Made by a program: the position numbers and the translations under genes. Positions 35,691-51,200 of a DNA stretch of 64,000 nt are shown here, in pieces (positions within the stretch are counted from its first letter, which is position 1; each line of letters opens with the position of its first letter). Origin of the DNA: Apostichopus japonicus (Eukaryota > Echinodermata > Holothuroidea > Aspidochirotida > Stichopodidae); contig NC_092569.1 in NCBI RefSeq assembly GCF_037975245.1, positions 1,148,501-1,212,500 of the forward strand, in the 5' to 3' direction. Under the pieces are notes generated by a model. It searched no databases, was not told the origin of the DNA, and was given only the letters and a program-made list of their open reading frames with translations.

Positions 35691-38600
35691 CAAAACTCCT
35701 GTAACTTGTGTCCTGTCACTTGTGAAGTTTTTACACTCCAGACCGACCGACCCACCCCCCCCCCCGCCCCTCCCTGCACCACCGTACCCGGCCCTTAAAG
35801 CAGCACTCGTGGCCCATTCAGTTTGGAGAAACAAGAATGTAGATACAACATTGACGACAACAACATAAACTTGACGTAACACAACATCAGTGACGTGACT
35901 CTGGTATAAGAAGAAAAGGAAAAGAACTTGTTTCTTACAAATAATAATTAGACTATAGAATTATTGACTGTATTTTAGAATAATGCGTTTTACGTTCCAT
36001 ACTGCGCATGTGCGAATCTCATTTGTCGGTCAGGTCAAATCTTGAAAAAGACGTGTACATATCCTTACAATGTAGGCCATATAGTTTCTCAGGGGAAATG
36101 CATACGAGTTATTAATAGCGTCGTAGTAATTCTTAGGTAATTAATAAAGCTTTATATGTCATTATTATCCCTCGTTTATTAGATACCGTATTTTTACAGT
36201 GTGTTTTCTTCAAGAGGTTGTGTATATTGATACAGGTTTATATATTTGTTATTGTTGTTGTTATTATTGTGACATTTAATTATGTCTGACGTATGGAGTT
36301 AGTCGTTAATTGCTAAATGATTTTGAACATAAATTGCTGGTTTAATAATGCCATAGTGCTTAATCCTTTATGGCTGTCCCTATATTACGACATGACGCCA
36401 ATATATGTCAAACATTAAAGTTACGTTTGGCTTCCCATAAATTAGAACTAAATTACCCCTTAAAAGGTCCATCTGTGTTAGCGCACGGCTGACTGCCAAT
36501 CAACAGTCTATCCTATACGAATACTTGTCATATTATAAGTATTTACAACAGAAAAAGACGGCATGGGTACGATTAAGGTTAATTACTGATAAGGTGGCTT
36601 TGATTTCATAAAAAGGATGATTTGTAGTAAATTCATTTGAGAGCGTTACTCTGTACACCCACCCATGTTCTCACCTCTGGCTCAGCGCGGTAGCGAACCA
36701 AGCAATAGTTACTCTAAACAGGGTGATATCCCCCCCCCCCTCCCCTACCCCATCTCCCATTCTTTCACTCCACTCGCTTTCTCAGTAGAACAAAAAAAAT
36801 CCAACTTGGAACGTCACTGTAAAGTTGTTCGCAGGTCCCTATTCATTACCTCTCTCAATACAACCCTCTCTCATGACTCAACCCGGGTCACACCTTCCCC
36901 TGTCCGCCCCTAGAACCCGTCTCTTCTTGTTCAGGAAAAACCGCTCCATTAGCTGGCGGATCATGTTAAACCTTGCAGGGAACTGCAACATAGTCGTTCT
37001 GTAACTAAACCAAAGCTAAAACCGAACTGCTAAACTGACGTAGAGACAACCGTAATGACGTAACCGTAGGCACTAAACAATAGTCGTGATGACGTTACTA
37101 CCCGTGGTGACCTATAACACACATATATGACATAACTATCTAAAAAGAGTCTGTAGTTGATAACGGTACAGTAACCTCATCGCCGATTCCGTCATGTCTA
37201 ACTCTCTTTCAAGCAAGGAATAATTTTGACAGATAAATAATGGGAAATCCATATGCATACTCAACGTTTAATATTCGTACATATTACCTTGACATTCGCT
37301 TAAATCTTTAATACATTCGTCGTTCAGAAACTGAGAAATGTTTATACCGACTTTTTTTATTTATAGACCACAAGGTAAGTCCACATATAGATCCAACAAT
37401 GAAACACGTTATGAAATAATTGTAAGTGCATGCAGGGAGCTGCTAATGGAACTGCTCCCTTATTTGTGGGTGGGTATCATGGGTGTGTGCATGGTTATGT
37501 ACAACATGTGGACGTGAAGCTGAAAAATGTTTACCTCTAGTCAATTTGTAAGTCCCTGTAATGCTTTAACTACACTCCCCCACTTTCATCCGCCACTTAA
37601 TTTCACTCAAACCGTAAACCCGACACAAAACTTTTCAAACACTTTTTGTAGTGTGGCATGTGCACACCAGCGCACAAGCCTGCTCGCGCCTCAGTGACCC
37701 AAACCGGCGGTCTTGGGGCCTTGAAACTAGGAGCCAATATGACGACGCTATACGGCCTTTCGTGATCAAGAGGAGAGGAAATCGTCGCCTTTGGTATCTC
37801 AACCTGGCGGTGTCTTGCCTCTCGGACTCAGTGGTGCACCGGTTCTGAACCAGATCATTCCGCCCCTATTAAGTTACTCGTGACCGCGGTTAGTTGCCAA
37901 CATGTGCGATTTATCTATATAGCCCTCAACAAGGAAACAAGTGTTTAATGACTTTATGAAAGTTGAATATGTGGAAAGAAATCGATTGCTCCTCTCAATA
38001 CCGTGCTTGGAGTGAGAGACATTATACGGACTATAATATATGCATGTTTATGTAAAACTGCAACAAGGTTTACACAAGACATTTACTGTACCTTGACCTT
38101 CCAGGCTCGTTCTAAAACATAGAATTGCTGAATGCATAACTACTGTTTAGTTTTACAACGGAAGCAAAGTGGTTTATTTTAGCAGTTTAGGTGAAGGACG
38201 TGTGTTTTCAACATGATTTCTATCCGCTGTGCAATAAGAAGGGGGGGGGGGGAGAAAAGAAAAAAAACTTTTGTTTATTACGGTAGCTCAGAAGAGACAT
38301 ATTCCTTTACACTTGTTGTAGCTTTTCTCCGTTTTCATTACTATGTTTGTTTCCAAGAATCCTCCCGCCCGTCCCCCAACCCCCCATTCACAAACACCAC
38401 CACGTTCTGTGTTTATAAACTCCTAGTACAGATATTCCGGAGCACTAATATCGCATTAGTACAGGCATGAATGTTCAAGCTACTTGAAGGCTCAGAAAAG
38501 TGCAATTTCGTAACCAACAAACTCTAATATCCAGTAGACACGAATCACTCAAATTCTATAATACGAATATAAGGCCGAATCCCATGAAGCGGTGTGGGTC

Positions 38601-39309
38601 CTCCTCAGAGAAAAAGATACGTCTAGACGTGAAATGGTGCATTCTGTGGCATATTTAGGTTATAAATTAGGTCTATCATTAGCCCTATATGCAAGGTAAT
38701 GTCAATAACTACTTTTAATTCGTTGGTGGAGCTGATAAGGGGCTTTGTCGCCACAACTCCCCCACCCCCACCCCACCCTCTCCCTGATCTGAACCTATTC
38801 CCAGACATAGAACTAATTTGGCTGGTGGCAGCAAAATGATTGCTAACGTTAGAGCATTAGTAACTATTATTTGACCATTTAGCATATTTTGGAGGCAATT
38901 CTAGTCATTGACAAACTGGTCACCAAAAGGTCAAAGATATTTTCCTGTATCTCTCTCTCTGTGTAGTTATGTATATTTGTAACCTTTATGTGTATGTTCA
39001 CTTACTTATTCCAATTCGTTTTGCCAATGTAGTAGAGGACAGGTGGTTATAACATCGGTGATTATTTAAAGCTAGGAATTTAATCACTCCTCAGTTTATA
39101 AGGCCAGGTATGACACATAGCGTACGCTTCCTGTAGTGATGTGGTGTATAGCATATATACTGTATATATACCTCAGTTGTCTAATAATAAATGATCACCA
39201 TTTCTAAGTCTAGGCGTGCTTACAACCCTATTTACGGTGTGCCCTCCCCCTTGCCGTATCTTACCACAATAAAGAAAGAGTGTATCATATTTTCCCTTGT
39301 TTTTTTATA

Positions 39310-39317
39310 TGACGTCA
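39310..39317. promoter_or_regulatory. CRE palindrome TGACGTCA
   Basis: A perfect CREB/ATF site in the context atatgacgtcatcat. Confidence 0.35.
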
Positions 39318-42300
39318 TCATTAGCTTTCAAGCATATTTGTGCAGAAACTAGTCCCTTTCTTAATTTCCTTTCTTTTCTGTTTTTTTTTCTTCTTCATGA
39401 ATTAAACATAGAAATTCGTCTTATTAATAAGCTAGTTCTTCATTATTCCAAACAATAGATAACATTTTCCTCGTTAAACCACCTCCCCCTTTCCTCCCCT
39501 TTCACCCCTCCTCCCGCACTTGCTTTCTCAGGTGGCCCCCTCTTTTCAACGAAACCGTTCATGTAGACTAATCACCGTAATTTGACTGTACCCAAGTCCA
39601 TTATCCCCATGAATGATATAAAATATCTCAAAGAGGTACAAATCTGCACCGATTATTTCTGTAAACCAAACGAAGGAGATAAAAGCCGATAATACATGAA
39701 TTTATGGAATATATTTTACCTTTATATTTTATTTTGTTTTACTTTGATTAATCTGTAGAACCGTATTGCATTAATTTTCTTTATTGCTTTATATATAAAA
39801 TATTCTCTCCGTGTATTTTTTGGTGTTTTTAAAGATCACAATCTTTGAAATGACGATCACGGTTCGTTTTATGACTTCTTGACCTCTGTCTCAGCTTTCA
39901 GATATTCACAGATTTTTCTGTCCTTTCTCTTTTCTTCATTTTCTTCTTCTAACTTTTTTATTCTGTTGTTTTCTACCTCCCTATGTGTTTCTCTCTTTCT
40001 CATTGAGTTACTCCTTCTCTCTCCACCTCACTCCATATATATCTCTCTGTGTCTCTGAAAGACTCCTTCCAACCGAGGTAGTGTATATGCACCGTATACT
40101 TAATGCATAATTACTGCACACCCCGTATATAGAATAGTCGTCGATGAAGCCGAATCTGCACTTGAGCGAGCCGTGTTTTTTCATTTTTTTTTTCATTTTT
40201 TACCTTCTACCGCCCTACCATATACCTATTGCCTAATTACCATACGTACTCACAGATGCAATATTTACCCTTCAAAAGTCGCTGGTAAATGGGTTGACAG
40301 TCACACGCAAGGTGCTGCTGCATCGTATATACATGCTTGTTGGGAAGGACTACTGTTCATGTAAATGTTTTTCTACTTGGCTTACGGCAAACCTGGGTGT
40401 TGCTCGCTTCAAAGATGATCGTATATGTATATATATATATATATATATATACTGGAAATATGGCAAGACAAGACATCAAGACTGTATACTTAAGTTCTAC
40501 AAAAAGGAGAGAGCGCATCACACCTTGCACGCATGCATATGTTCATTACGTGGTAACGGTTACCATAGTGAGGTTTAAAAAAAAATGGTAGGAAAGAAGA
40601 ACAAAATCGAACTATTTAGATCAAAAAGTTTATGTTCGCCTATGGCTATCCACTATGGCCGTGGGATTTGTCTACTTGATGTTATCGAATCAGCCAATCA
40701 GAAAAACGTTTTAGTCACGTGATACGTTTGTCAACGCGTCGTCAATGATTCGAAAACCGGGTAGCAGCGGCGGTTCGTGAGCCACACATCAAGCGCGGAT
40801 CGGGGTGGGGGGGGGGGGTTAGGGTTGTACACCCACTCTTTTCAACCCCACACACTGAAACAAAATTAAAAGCAGTTATCAGCACAAAATTGCGTGAAGA
40901 GATCTTTAAAGACCTAGCAAATTGTATAAATATGCTTCAGAATACACAGTTTCACGTATTTTCTTTTGTTATCGGGGGAGGACCTCAAGACCCCCTACAC
41001 CGGAGTCGGCTTCGACGACCTCATGGCCACACCCCTCTATTTTTAAAACCTGTATTCTCCCCTGCACATATACTGTCCCTTGCTTTTAAACGACATGAAC
41101 TTCTATAGCAAAAATACTCCAACCGTTTACATTACTTCACATAGGTGACATTAATGACAATATTATCTATATAACTCGTATATATATGTATATATCAACA
41201 ATATGGTCTCGTATTTGATAGTTCAACTCGTACATATGATTTCAACGACAGTTGTATTATACACATAAACCACACACTTGTAATCACCTGCAGTGTTTAT
41301 GTACCCCCTGTGAACCACAACCTCGTTTCCTCTGTACCCCTTCCCTCCCCACCCGCACCCCTGCCCCACTGGCATCATGCTAGTTACATTTCCATCAAGG
41401 ACTATTTATTCCCTAAAATGCTCAACGCCGGGGTTACTGTGGAAACATGCTAACCATGCAGGCAGGGCATAATGGTTAATGAGCCGCACACTATAGCTAC
41501 AGCTGTGTGATATAATTATCCACCATACATAATATAGGGTCGTTGAGTGTTGACTTCTATAGTTTACACAGTCTATATACAGGGAAGTACAAGTATTAGT
41601 TTTCTTTGTTTTGCTGACGGTGTGAGCTCGGTCCGTTCACCGAGCTTGCAAAGGCTTCCTCAATTATTTACACAACCCGTGACACTAATTACTGGAATTT
41701 ATTATTAAATTGGCCATACGAAGCCGAACCCTTTAGACTTAGTACCATAGGGGTTATCAGTTTTAGCTCTTAGAGATTAATTTTAAAAATTAATCAGTCC
41801 GTTATGATCATGAATTCGGCATATTTATTTCAATTTATGATGGTTTCGAAACAGGAAGCGGAGTAGAAGAGGGGCTTATAGGGGGTTTTGGTGGGGATTG
41901 CGAGGGAGGCGTCTCTTAAAGATGGGTCTCTTAAAGAGACTATAGGCCTATGTAAACTAGCATAACGGTTACAAAATATGCAACTTGGCCATAGATTTTC
42001 GGAACCGTGCGACGTGCTTTTCTGGATTTATTTGGTAATTTTGAAATATGCTTGAAATATTTCCCTGGTATTTATAACTACTATATTTGTGTTTAAGTCT
42101 TTACAACGACACAAACTGAGCCAACACCAATCGTCACTGAATGTTGGTTGCCATCAAGCGGTGCTTCCTTTTATTGATGTTTCATGAAAGACAGCTGTGT
42201 GATCAGGGCATTATACACGGGCGTATACCCTGTTCTATTTAACGCCCGAAAAGTGTTTTACCTTCCCTTCTGTGTAACAATACGTGGTGATAACGGAAAG

Positions 42301-43539
42301 AATATTAGGCGTGATATTTCTTAGTCCAATAAATAGATCTCTATTTGTTACACAAACAAAATAAGAAAAATAAAGATCTCTTGTGAAGTTCAATGTAAAA
42401 CACTATATTCCCTATCCTTATATACTCCAGATCCTCTTGACCTATTCAAAAGTGATGATGTGCGGAGTCTTCAGTGGATTTGGTATTTCTGGTTTGTGAA
42501 CTTGGGGAAAGGGTATTGTTTCTGTTCTTCACTTGGTTCGAAACAACTTTGTTCGTCATGGTTGCACTACAGTGATGTCGAATGTGGTGCCTTTGCCTTC
42601 CTCAGTATTTGTGATAGTGGTCAGATGCTGGGGTATACACTCTCGTCTGTTGGATTGGGACATTAAATGGCGGTCCCGGGAGTAGGAGTGGGAGCGAATT
42701 CACACCCCTGCCTCGTTATCATATGAACACTTATCGAAAAGAGAAGGCTTGACACGGAAAGGTGCTCAAATAAGCTACTGTAATGCTTCCTGATCCTTAG
42801 GTCTCTAAAGTAAACTATACTCAATTCGCATGCTTTCCTAACTGTGGAAGATACATTACATACAAATTTCGCAGTCAGCTACTTTAAGTTGGCTTAAAAC
42901 GTGTATGTCTTAGAATTCCACAGAAAACAAATGACGGATATGTAATGTATAAAAGCTATACAGTGATTCACAGGGAAGTGCTCCGTTACCTCACTGTACA
43001 AGACTGGTTTCGATGGCGAACGCAATACGAACAATAGACTCAACACGGAAGATATTTTACAGCGAACACCTAGAGTCAAGAAATTATATTAGCTTGTACT
43101 TACAGACAGCGAATTAATGACTATGATAGATAGATGATATGAACTTACAGTGTGCATGGGTATATAACAGTCTACAGCCGGTACGGTAGTAAAGTAGGCT
43201 ATACCGCATAGATCCGTGATTTGAGTTTTTAAGCTCTTCCTGATATTAATACCCGATCGTACTTCAATAGCCTACATAGTAAACCAAAAGTGAAGGTACC
43301 TACACGGTGTATGTATCACAGTACACCTCAAGGATATTTTACAATCGTATGTAGAATGCTTAGAAACGAATGACTGACGTAAGACCGCTTGGTGATGTAT
43401 TTTGTAGAGTATACCCTTCAAAAAAGTTACTCCATCTATTCGAAGTGTCTGCCCTCCCCCTTACTATACCCGCACCATCAAGTATTCCTTCGATAGTATA
43501 CATGTAGGGGCAAATTATTTGCTTCTACAACACACCCCT

Positions 43540-43602
43540 CCCCTCACCTGCCCTCCCCCTCCCCCTCCTCGCCCTCCCCCGCCCTTGCCCGCCCCTTGGC
43601 CT
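43540..43602. repeat. C-rich polypyrimidine tract
   Basis: cccctcccctcacctgccct then ccccctccccctcctcgccc: about 60 bases of almost only C and T. The complementary strand has four or more G-runs and could form a G-quadruplex. Confidence 0.8.
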
Positions 43603-46600
43603 AATCTTTTTGTTTCTTTCCTTTCATTTCCCCCTCTTCTTTACCGGCCTTCACCTTTTAACTCGTGACAGACGACACCGAAATAATACAATGATAAAAA
43701 TTCACTTCTAAGGAATGACTTGTCTAGATGAAGTTCAGTAACGGCAACACATTGCGAGGAAATCCCCCTACCACTACCCCTCCACCTGTTCATTTTGTGT
43801 TCGGCAAACTCATCTTTTAAAGAGTTGGTGAACCAATCCTCTGCAGGGCCCAGTTAGGTCAATTTAAGGCCTGTCTAAGTAATTATATGCGAGAATCGTT
43901 TGCATGGGGAAAATTGGGCTACCGCAGGGGTGGACTGATGGTGACCTGGTCCCCACGGCAAAAACGGTCATTGCGCCGCCACCCCCTCCCCATTCGCAAA
44001 GAGCATAGTGAGCAAAGTAAGAGTGAAGGGGGACCCTCGCCCCATTCTAATATTCCCCCAAAGGCAACTACCACATCCTTTCCTTGTTCTGCCACCCACT
44101 TCTATCACTGTGTGTTTCTTATGTCGTATCTCTCTTTGCTCTCACCATATGTGCCGCGATTCTGACCCCCCCCCACCCCCACCAACACACGTTCACGCCC
44201 TACCCTGCTACCGTACCTCGACCTCATACACACTACGTCACAATGTTATTGCAAGTTTCCAACAAGAGTTTCTTTCCGCGTGTGTTTTTCAGGAAATAAT
44301 TTTCATGCTATGAATCAAATCAACAGTTATCTGTACAACTTGAGGGTAACAAGGAAGCCTTTGGTAACAAAATAAGGTGAGTTGGTCTGTCCATGCTAAT
44401 ATACATTTTTGCTTCCCCACTGAGCTGGATTACATTTGCTCCGCACTGCCAAGAGAAAGTATTAATAGTTTACTGGGCAACTGTGGTTTGCAAATATATA
44501 TATATAATCAGCAAGATGCAGTTAGGACCTCCGAGTGAAAGATAAGAACCTACCCATGTACTTCTGTTCCTGCACTCCTCGCTACCCATTAACACCTCAA
44601 CCACAACCCCGCCCTTACCTCTCCCATTGTCACTCGTAACCAATACACAGAGTAAGGAAACCCATCCACTCCCGTACCTTTACCCATCCCAGACCCATTT
44701 ACACACCGTTCCTCCTAACACCCCTCCCCCCCCCCTCCCCCGTTGTCACTCGTCACCATTGCATACACCGACGAAACCCACACAAAATACTTTACAAGCA
44801 GCGCTGTATAGAATATTACACATACAGAAATGATTTCTGTTACAGGCTTCCCATCTTAGTAACACAAAGCTTTTAGCAATTAACCATATGTTAAACGAGA
44901 TTGAAGCACCCGTGTAATACCACTCCCGTTCGTCTTCTGGGAGTGATAACCTAGCGAAACAGGACTGTGTGCGTAGCTTTTGCTGGTAGGTTTTACAAAT
45001 GCACAGAAAACTTGATTAAAAATATTTTGTAACAGTGGAAAATGGCTCCACCCATCAACGTAGCAACTTCATGCCGACGTTGTGCCACACTGGTTATGCG
45101 GGTATATACCTCACCGTGTATATCGCCTGTAATATAACGACGTTGTCCCTTTATTTTACTGTAGGTCTACCTTAGGCCATTTTATATAGTCAGTTGCTTT
45201 GTATCTTGAATATGATTCGTTTTACTATTGTTTAAGGCGTCGACTGACCTGACTTTATTTTCCTTTTATTTTATATCTTTTTCTTGGCACATGGTATTAG
45301 TTACCTCCTATGTTTGTTCTACAGCGGCTATACCGTATCGTTCCATTTCAGAATTTGTCATATTACAAACATTGCTTGCAAAAAAAAAAGAAAAAAAAAA
45401 GAAGGGATTACTGATACAAACACAATATCAAATGTATAAGGTATATAGGCAAATCACTCCTCTACCGATTTCACTTTTGATCATCTTAATATATATAACT
45501 TATCTTGTACAAAATATACCATTTTCGTCTGAACGAGGTAACGACGACCAGTTATAGTATTCATATATAAGCCAACAGAAAGCAGCCTATCACAATAGAC
45601 TACGATATCCCATACATGAAAGCAAACGTAAATGTTTTGAACAAAATTTAGATATTGTTCGATTGATCTAATTAAACTAATTTTGACGTGTCATAATATT
45701 TCATACGCCCATGCAGTCCTGGTTGGACATATTCATGCATATACATATATAGACAACGAGGCTAGCCCCACCAACATTCCCTCCGCCCTTCCTCCCCCAC
45801 CCCATTACAACCCCTTACCACCCCTCACCACCCTAATAGCTTACCTTTCCCTGCGTTTGTACTTATTTGTAGGTGAAAATAAAATAAAACAAACGTGCCC
45901 AAGGGCAACACAACGTCTCGATCGAAGATATCACAAAGCTATCTAGAGGAACACAATGTTTCTATAATCCATTATGGTAGAGAATGGGCGTGGTCACCCA
46001 CCTCTCCCACCCCATACCTCCAAGTGATACAGGTATCGGTAAGCTTCACGTATAAGAAGAAAAGATACCCTACGCCACATATGACGATCATTTTCGACAT
46101 CACCCCACCCCCACACCCACCACCCATCTCCATGCACCACGTACTACACACCTTCTTTTTTTTGTCTAGAGTGATTACATTAGTTCGTTTCACCTCTGTT
46201 ATTTGTCTCAATCCTTCCGATAATGTGAGATTTTATTTAAGTTAAAAAGAATTTATTTTAGTCTACAGTCAGTGCCTCACTGAACATCACATTCATTTTA
46301 CTATCAATTTACTAATAATAGCAGCTTTCGACCAGAGTACATACCCAAATGTCAAATTGAACATCAAAAATCCCCACAAAACATTACTACTACGCTCGCT
46401 TAGTTGTAAAAAAACATACACAACACAGTCCATACATTGTTATTTGTTACCTTCTGAGTGCACCGTATAATGCTGCCCTCTATTATCCCCATTACACCCT
46501 GTCCGAATGCACAAGATACCCCCATTGCCATATGCACAGTGTATATACGTGTCACATAAACTTGATTAAAATCGAACGTTGAATGGGTCTTAACATTATC

Positions 46601-47949
46601 ATTAATCTACGCTATACCTCTGTCCATACAATATATTCTATTACGCACTTGTAAAATAGATAACATAACATGCAGGCATTAAGTCAAATTATCAAACTAT
46701 TTTATTGTGAACACATGACTAAGCCTTTAACCTACACCAAGTTCCAAGTACAAACGTTACATCTTCAAAATGTTACCAATACAAACAAATAAATATTTGA
46801 TCTGAAATGCAGGCTTTTCAATGTAAACAGATTACAAAGACTTGTAGGATATGATTTCCGATTACGTGCATCACTTTCCGGTAAGACGATCCGCCTTCTT
46901 ATATCCGCACCCCACCCACGCCCCCTTCACTCTCTCCGCACGTCCTTCCTGAACACCCAGATGTGCCTATGCAGTACGCCATTAGTAGTATGCAGCTGAA
47001 ACACAGCCAGTGTACATAGCATACATTAATACCCACTCACTTTCAATTTCATCGACACAATCTTGAGATAAGTAAATTATCAGTCTTAAACATTATAGAA
47101 TTGCTTGATCCCTTTAGAAGAAATTTATTCAATTTTAAAAAAAATTTTTATTGAATTAAATACCATGATAATGAGTAGACGGTGAATCTATTGGGGTAAC
47201 TCAAGTGTGAAAATTTGTAGCGATGGCTTATAAACATTGCAAAATCAAACGACTAACATGTATTAACGTGGCTGGCTTTAAACCCGTATACAGAAACTAC
47301 CACGGTTTAGAAGGGGGGATTTTTTCTTCTCGTCGAACAGTATTCAACGTTACTACTTGGAAACTAAAATTAATATATAAAATTCAAGCTTTTACCTCAG
47401 AACAAGTTTTCCAGTGTTTCGCTTCTCGAGTTCCAATCGGTCTTGAGTAACTCCCGAGAAAGCTTCGATCACAGAATAAAGTCTGGTTGTTTTCCAAAAC
47501 GAACAGTATATAGCACAACTTCGCGTTTCCCTCTAACGAAAAACAACCCACTGCGGCCTCTCAAAAGGTTAAGCAACGAACACTTGTGTTTTCCACTTAT
47601 TCATAGGCAGATCTACCTTTCGCTTTCCCTTCGCAAGCCTTTGTTGCGCCTCTGCAACCAATATCTGTGACGTTACAGGCTTAGCGACTGTGTACTTCAC
47701 TTTCCGCTCTGTACAGACATATGGTGAGTAACACAGCTATGAGTTCGTATGATCCAAACGTAACCTCAGTAACAAGCATGGAAAAAAGTGATTGGAACAG
47801 GGTAACGAGGGGGGTAAAACCTTTAAAATGTTACACTTAAATCCCAATTCTGTTGCACCATAGTTTCTCCTCGCTTCAAAAATATAGGCAATTTATGATT
47901 TTTTTTTTTCGTTTTTTTTTTCAGTATCAATATTGTACACTAGTTATTG

Positions 47950-48260
47950 TACACACACCCTTATTAAATCGATTCAGCGGCGAGCGAGGCTAACAGTGTG
48001 TGTTGAATGGGGTGAGAGCTCGCTTCGTGGTGCTGCCTATCTCAATACGTAATGTGGGCTGCCAATAATGCAGGACAAAGCCTTTGTGTTGATAACAAAC
48101 CTCGTTCGCGTGCGAGAGATCTGAAGGGTGCGTGGAAACTGGTCTACTGAGCATGCGTTAGAGGGGAACGGAGTGCCGCTGGTGACGTCACAAGAGGCTA
48201 TGGGGGTTACTCGCGAGCGGCACACGCGAGTTGTTCGCTTCAATAATAGCCCGAGAAACC
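47950..48260. promoter_or_regulatory. CpG-rich promoter-like island with a CRE
   Basis: CpG-dense relative to its flanks (cagcggcgagcgagg, cgttcgcgtgcgag, actcgcgagcggcacacgcg). It has a perfect CRE TGACGTCA at 48183-48190 and a partial NRF1-like gagcatgcg nearby. No TATA box or ORF of a known family adjoins it. It could be the upstream promoter of the NOL4-like gene or of an unseen neighbour; direction is unknown. Confidence 0.45.
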
Positions 48261-51200
48261 AAGAGGGAAGGTAATTAGTGGTCAGTATCGAGAGAGATAA
48301 GGACTATTCTCTCTTCAAAGGGGGTTGTAATTAGACGGCCTAAAGTTACTGTGCATCTTATTTGCGAGCTAATGGCATAGGATGCTTTCTTCTTACTTTA
48401 TTATTGACTTCAGAAACAACAAGGGAATTGTGTTTTTTTGTGCTGGGTTAGTTAGTCGCGTGCTAGTATTAAAACTGAGCTTTTCCGTCAACTACCTCTG
48501 GTCAATGAAAAAGGGCGGGTACAAAAGGAGAACAAATCTCAATAAACGAAAAAGAATCAAATAGTTTTGGTTTTCGATCAACAAATTGCGCTCAGTTCAA
48601 TGTTGAGGGCAAGTGTAGAGAACAAAGAAAGGGTACATGACGGGGGAAGAGTGAGATTAGATTATGGACCCAGATGGGTGCACTTAGGGTACCGTAACAA
48701 AGCGGTGTACGTTCGACCTTTTTTGTGTGTTCTTTTTTGGTTTTGTTTGTTAGGTGTACAAGTCTTGATTAACAAAGAATATAAGGCAGAGTAACCTATT
48801 GAGGGTACTGTACCCCGTCTTCTTTGTGATATAGTATGGCTTTTGTTTATAATGGCAATTGGTTCTTCCGGAAATTGGCAAATTTGGTTTTAATGCATTC
48901 CTATTAGAAAAAAAAGAGGTACTATGTCGGTCTTGTACAAAGGAAGTGAATATGATCATCATTCTCTTTATGACCTGTGCAGGCATATCCGGGGTATACC
49001 AGATAATCGCGCGCCCTTATCTAAGCTGAACGTTATTGAAATAATTGATTTCGTTTCGGCGCACGGTATATAGGCACACCTATGACCTTTGGGTAGTGTC
49101 TGGGGACTGTGGAGGGGTATAGGAGGGGAGAGGGTAGAGGAAAGGGTTGCAATTAATCTGATGTTTCCTTTGGGAAGACCCCTAAATATCGGATAATTGA
49201 CCCATAAAGAGACAGCTGGTTGTGTAAACGAGGCGACGTCTCCCGCGAAATAATTACATTCGAACACAAAAGATGTTGTCAGGCTACTGCCTGAATGTGC
49301 TGTCACGGGTAAAAACCCTCAAGAACTTCCCCTAATTACTTGTTAAAATTCCCAGAGAAGGACTCAGCCTATAGATTTTCTGTACTTTCATCAAGTATTT
49401 AACCGTACAGAGGAGAGGTAACATAACATTACAGGAGGAATGCCCATAGAGCCCCCTTGAGCAGATATAAGTTACGGTATCAAGATTTTATTTTGTATCC
49501 AAAGACCCCTAAAGAGAAAATGAAGAAACACTACTATCGGACCGCCAGATATATAAGTCTTTATAGGGTGTTTTACCCAGGCCCTCAATCCCACCAATGT
49601 TTAGGGCCGGGTACATGAATTTTTCAATGACTGACCCCATAAAAGTCAGTTAAACGTTAACGGGCCACTTCGGGATTTTTCAGGGAGGGCGACGGGCGGT
49701 TGTGGTCTCCTGTGGACCCATTTACCTAAAGAATTTCACGAACTGTGACAAGGTGGAGAAAGATGGCGCACGATCAAGAGCAGATAAAAAGGATCTGGAC
49801 CCTTGTGGGTTTGAATCTTAAACTTCAGCACAATCAGGATGACCTATACACGGGTGTGAGCCCTAGAGGAGAAGGGTGATGGGGCGAGGATGAATGCTTC
49901 TCTTTAAAAATCTGCCAGCTCCCTATCAAGACCCCACCCCACCTCACCCCACCCCTCCCAAACTCATCCGCCTCACTGAGTGAAGTGTACATACTACGCA
50001 AACACGTGCACACACGTGCACACCCTGATTTACGAACCACTCTAAGGCATTGAAATATGTTTACACAATTATACCATAAATGAATTGTCAACAATTTCTT
50101 ATCATTTTGTTCTTCTTTTGTTTTTGGAATTTGAGAACCCATTTGAAAAGGTATTCTGTGTACCTTTTTTGATTTTCTCAACCAGAATCAAGGCCAGGCG
50201 GAAATTGTTGGATCACGAGACAGGCCAAGTGGTCATGACATTGCAAGTACAAGGGAAAAGGGTTTTGTATCGATTCTAAGCAAAATCATGAAAGCTTTCG
50301 CAACATTTTTCATTCATAGCACTTTTTGAAACAAAGTGATTCGTGGTTTTCCACGTGAAACTCGATACATTTTGTAATAGCTAACGAAAGTCATCTAACA
50401 TGAGTAACAGACAAAATGAAAAGTTATTGGCTCTCCTCCCCTTTCCTTTTCCCTCCCTCTCTCGTTTATTTCTCTACAAAAATTCACATTCCACTTTTGC
50501 GTAAGGAGACTATAGGCCACTACTGGAAGCTGTCCCCTCTTTTATTCCAATTGGCTGGATCATTCTGTAAACAACGGAGGAAGGTAGTGGTAATCTTGTC
50601 CCCCCCCCCACCCACTCCCTCCCCCTATAATGACTCCTCCCTGCCCGCCTCACACAATCACAATGTATTTTTAGCTATCATGGTAGCAATACGCCATTCT
50701 ATGGTCACGGACCTCAACCGTTGTTACTCTAATGACAAACGCCCTGGCAGCATGTGTATTCACAATGTACTGGCCTTTCCGATTCTATAACGACCATATC
50801 TGCACTATATAACCTTACACGCTACGCTAGTCCCACCCCCACCCCGCCCACTCCCATATTTCACCTCCGCATATCATTCATTTTCCGTAAGTCGTAATAC
50901 GAACAAGTATCAACCGAACAGAAGACAATAGTTTAACGGTAACGTACATATATGCTTCTAAGATCATGAAATACTTAGGCTTAAAGTTAAAGGATTTCTC
51001 CAATAACAATCTAACTTGTTTCGCGTTTTGAACGACTATGGAGTTAATTAACCTATTTGTCACCAAAACCAAGATGCAATTTAAATAACATTAAACCTAT
51101 ATAGTTAAGATGACACAATAAACTGAACATTGGATGACTGGAGTTTAAGCATCTTCTATATCAGAATTATGTGCAGACCCAGTATCCGACCGTTGTCCAT

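Larger units (their letters stand above)
35690..47950. other. Long non-coding stretch, no supported gene
   Basis: It contains poly-C/poly-G runs (35755-35765, 36731-36740, 38240-38251, 40806-40818), a short (TA)n at 40425-40450, a pyrimidine tract at 43540-43600 and a terminus-like caggggtggactgatgg at 43925. A GC-richer patch at 37640-37860 includes a 65-codon open frame of no known family. A CRE lies at 39310-39317. No gene can be supported. Confidence 0.55.

Noticed and set aside
49760-49835. B-box-like gggtttgaatc
   Set aside because: No A box at a suitable distance and no tRNA fold.
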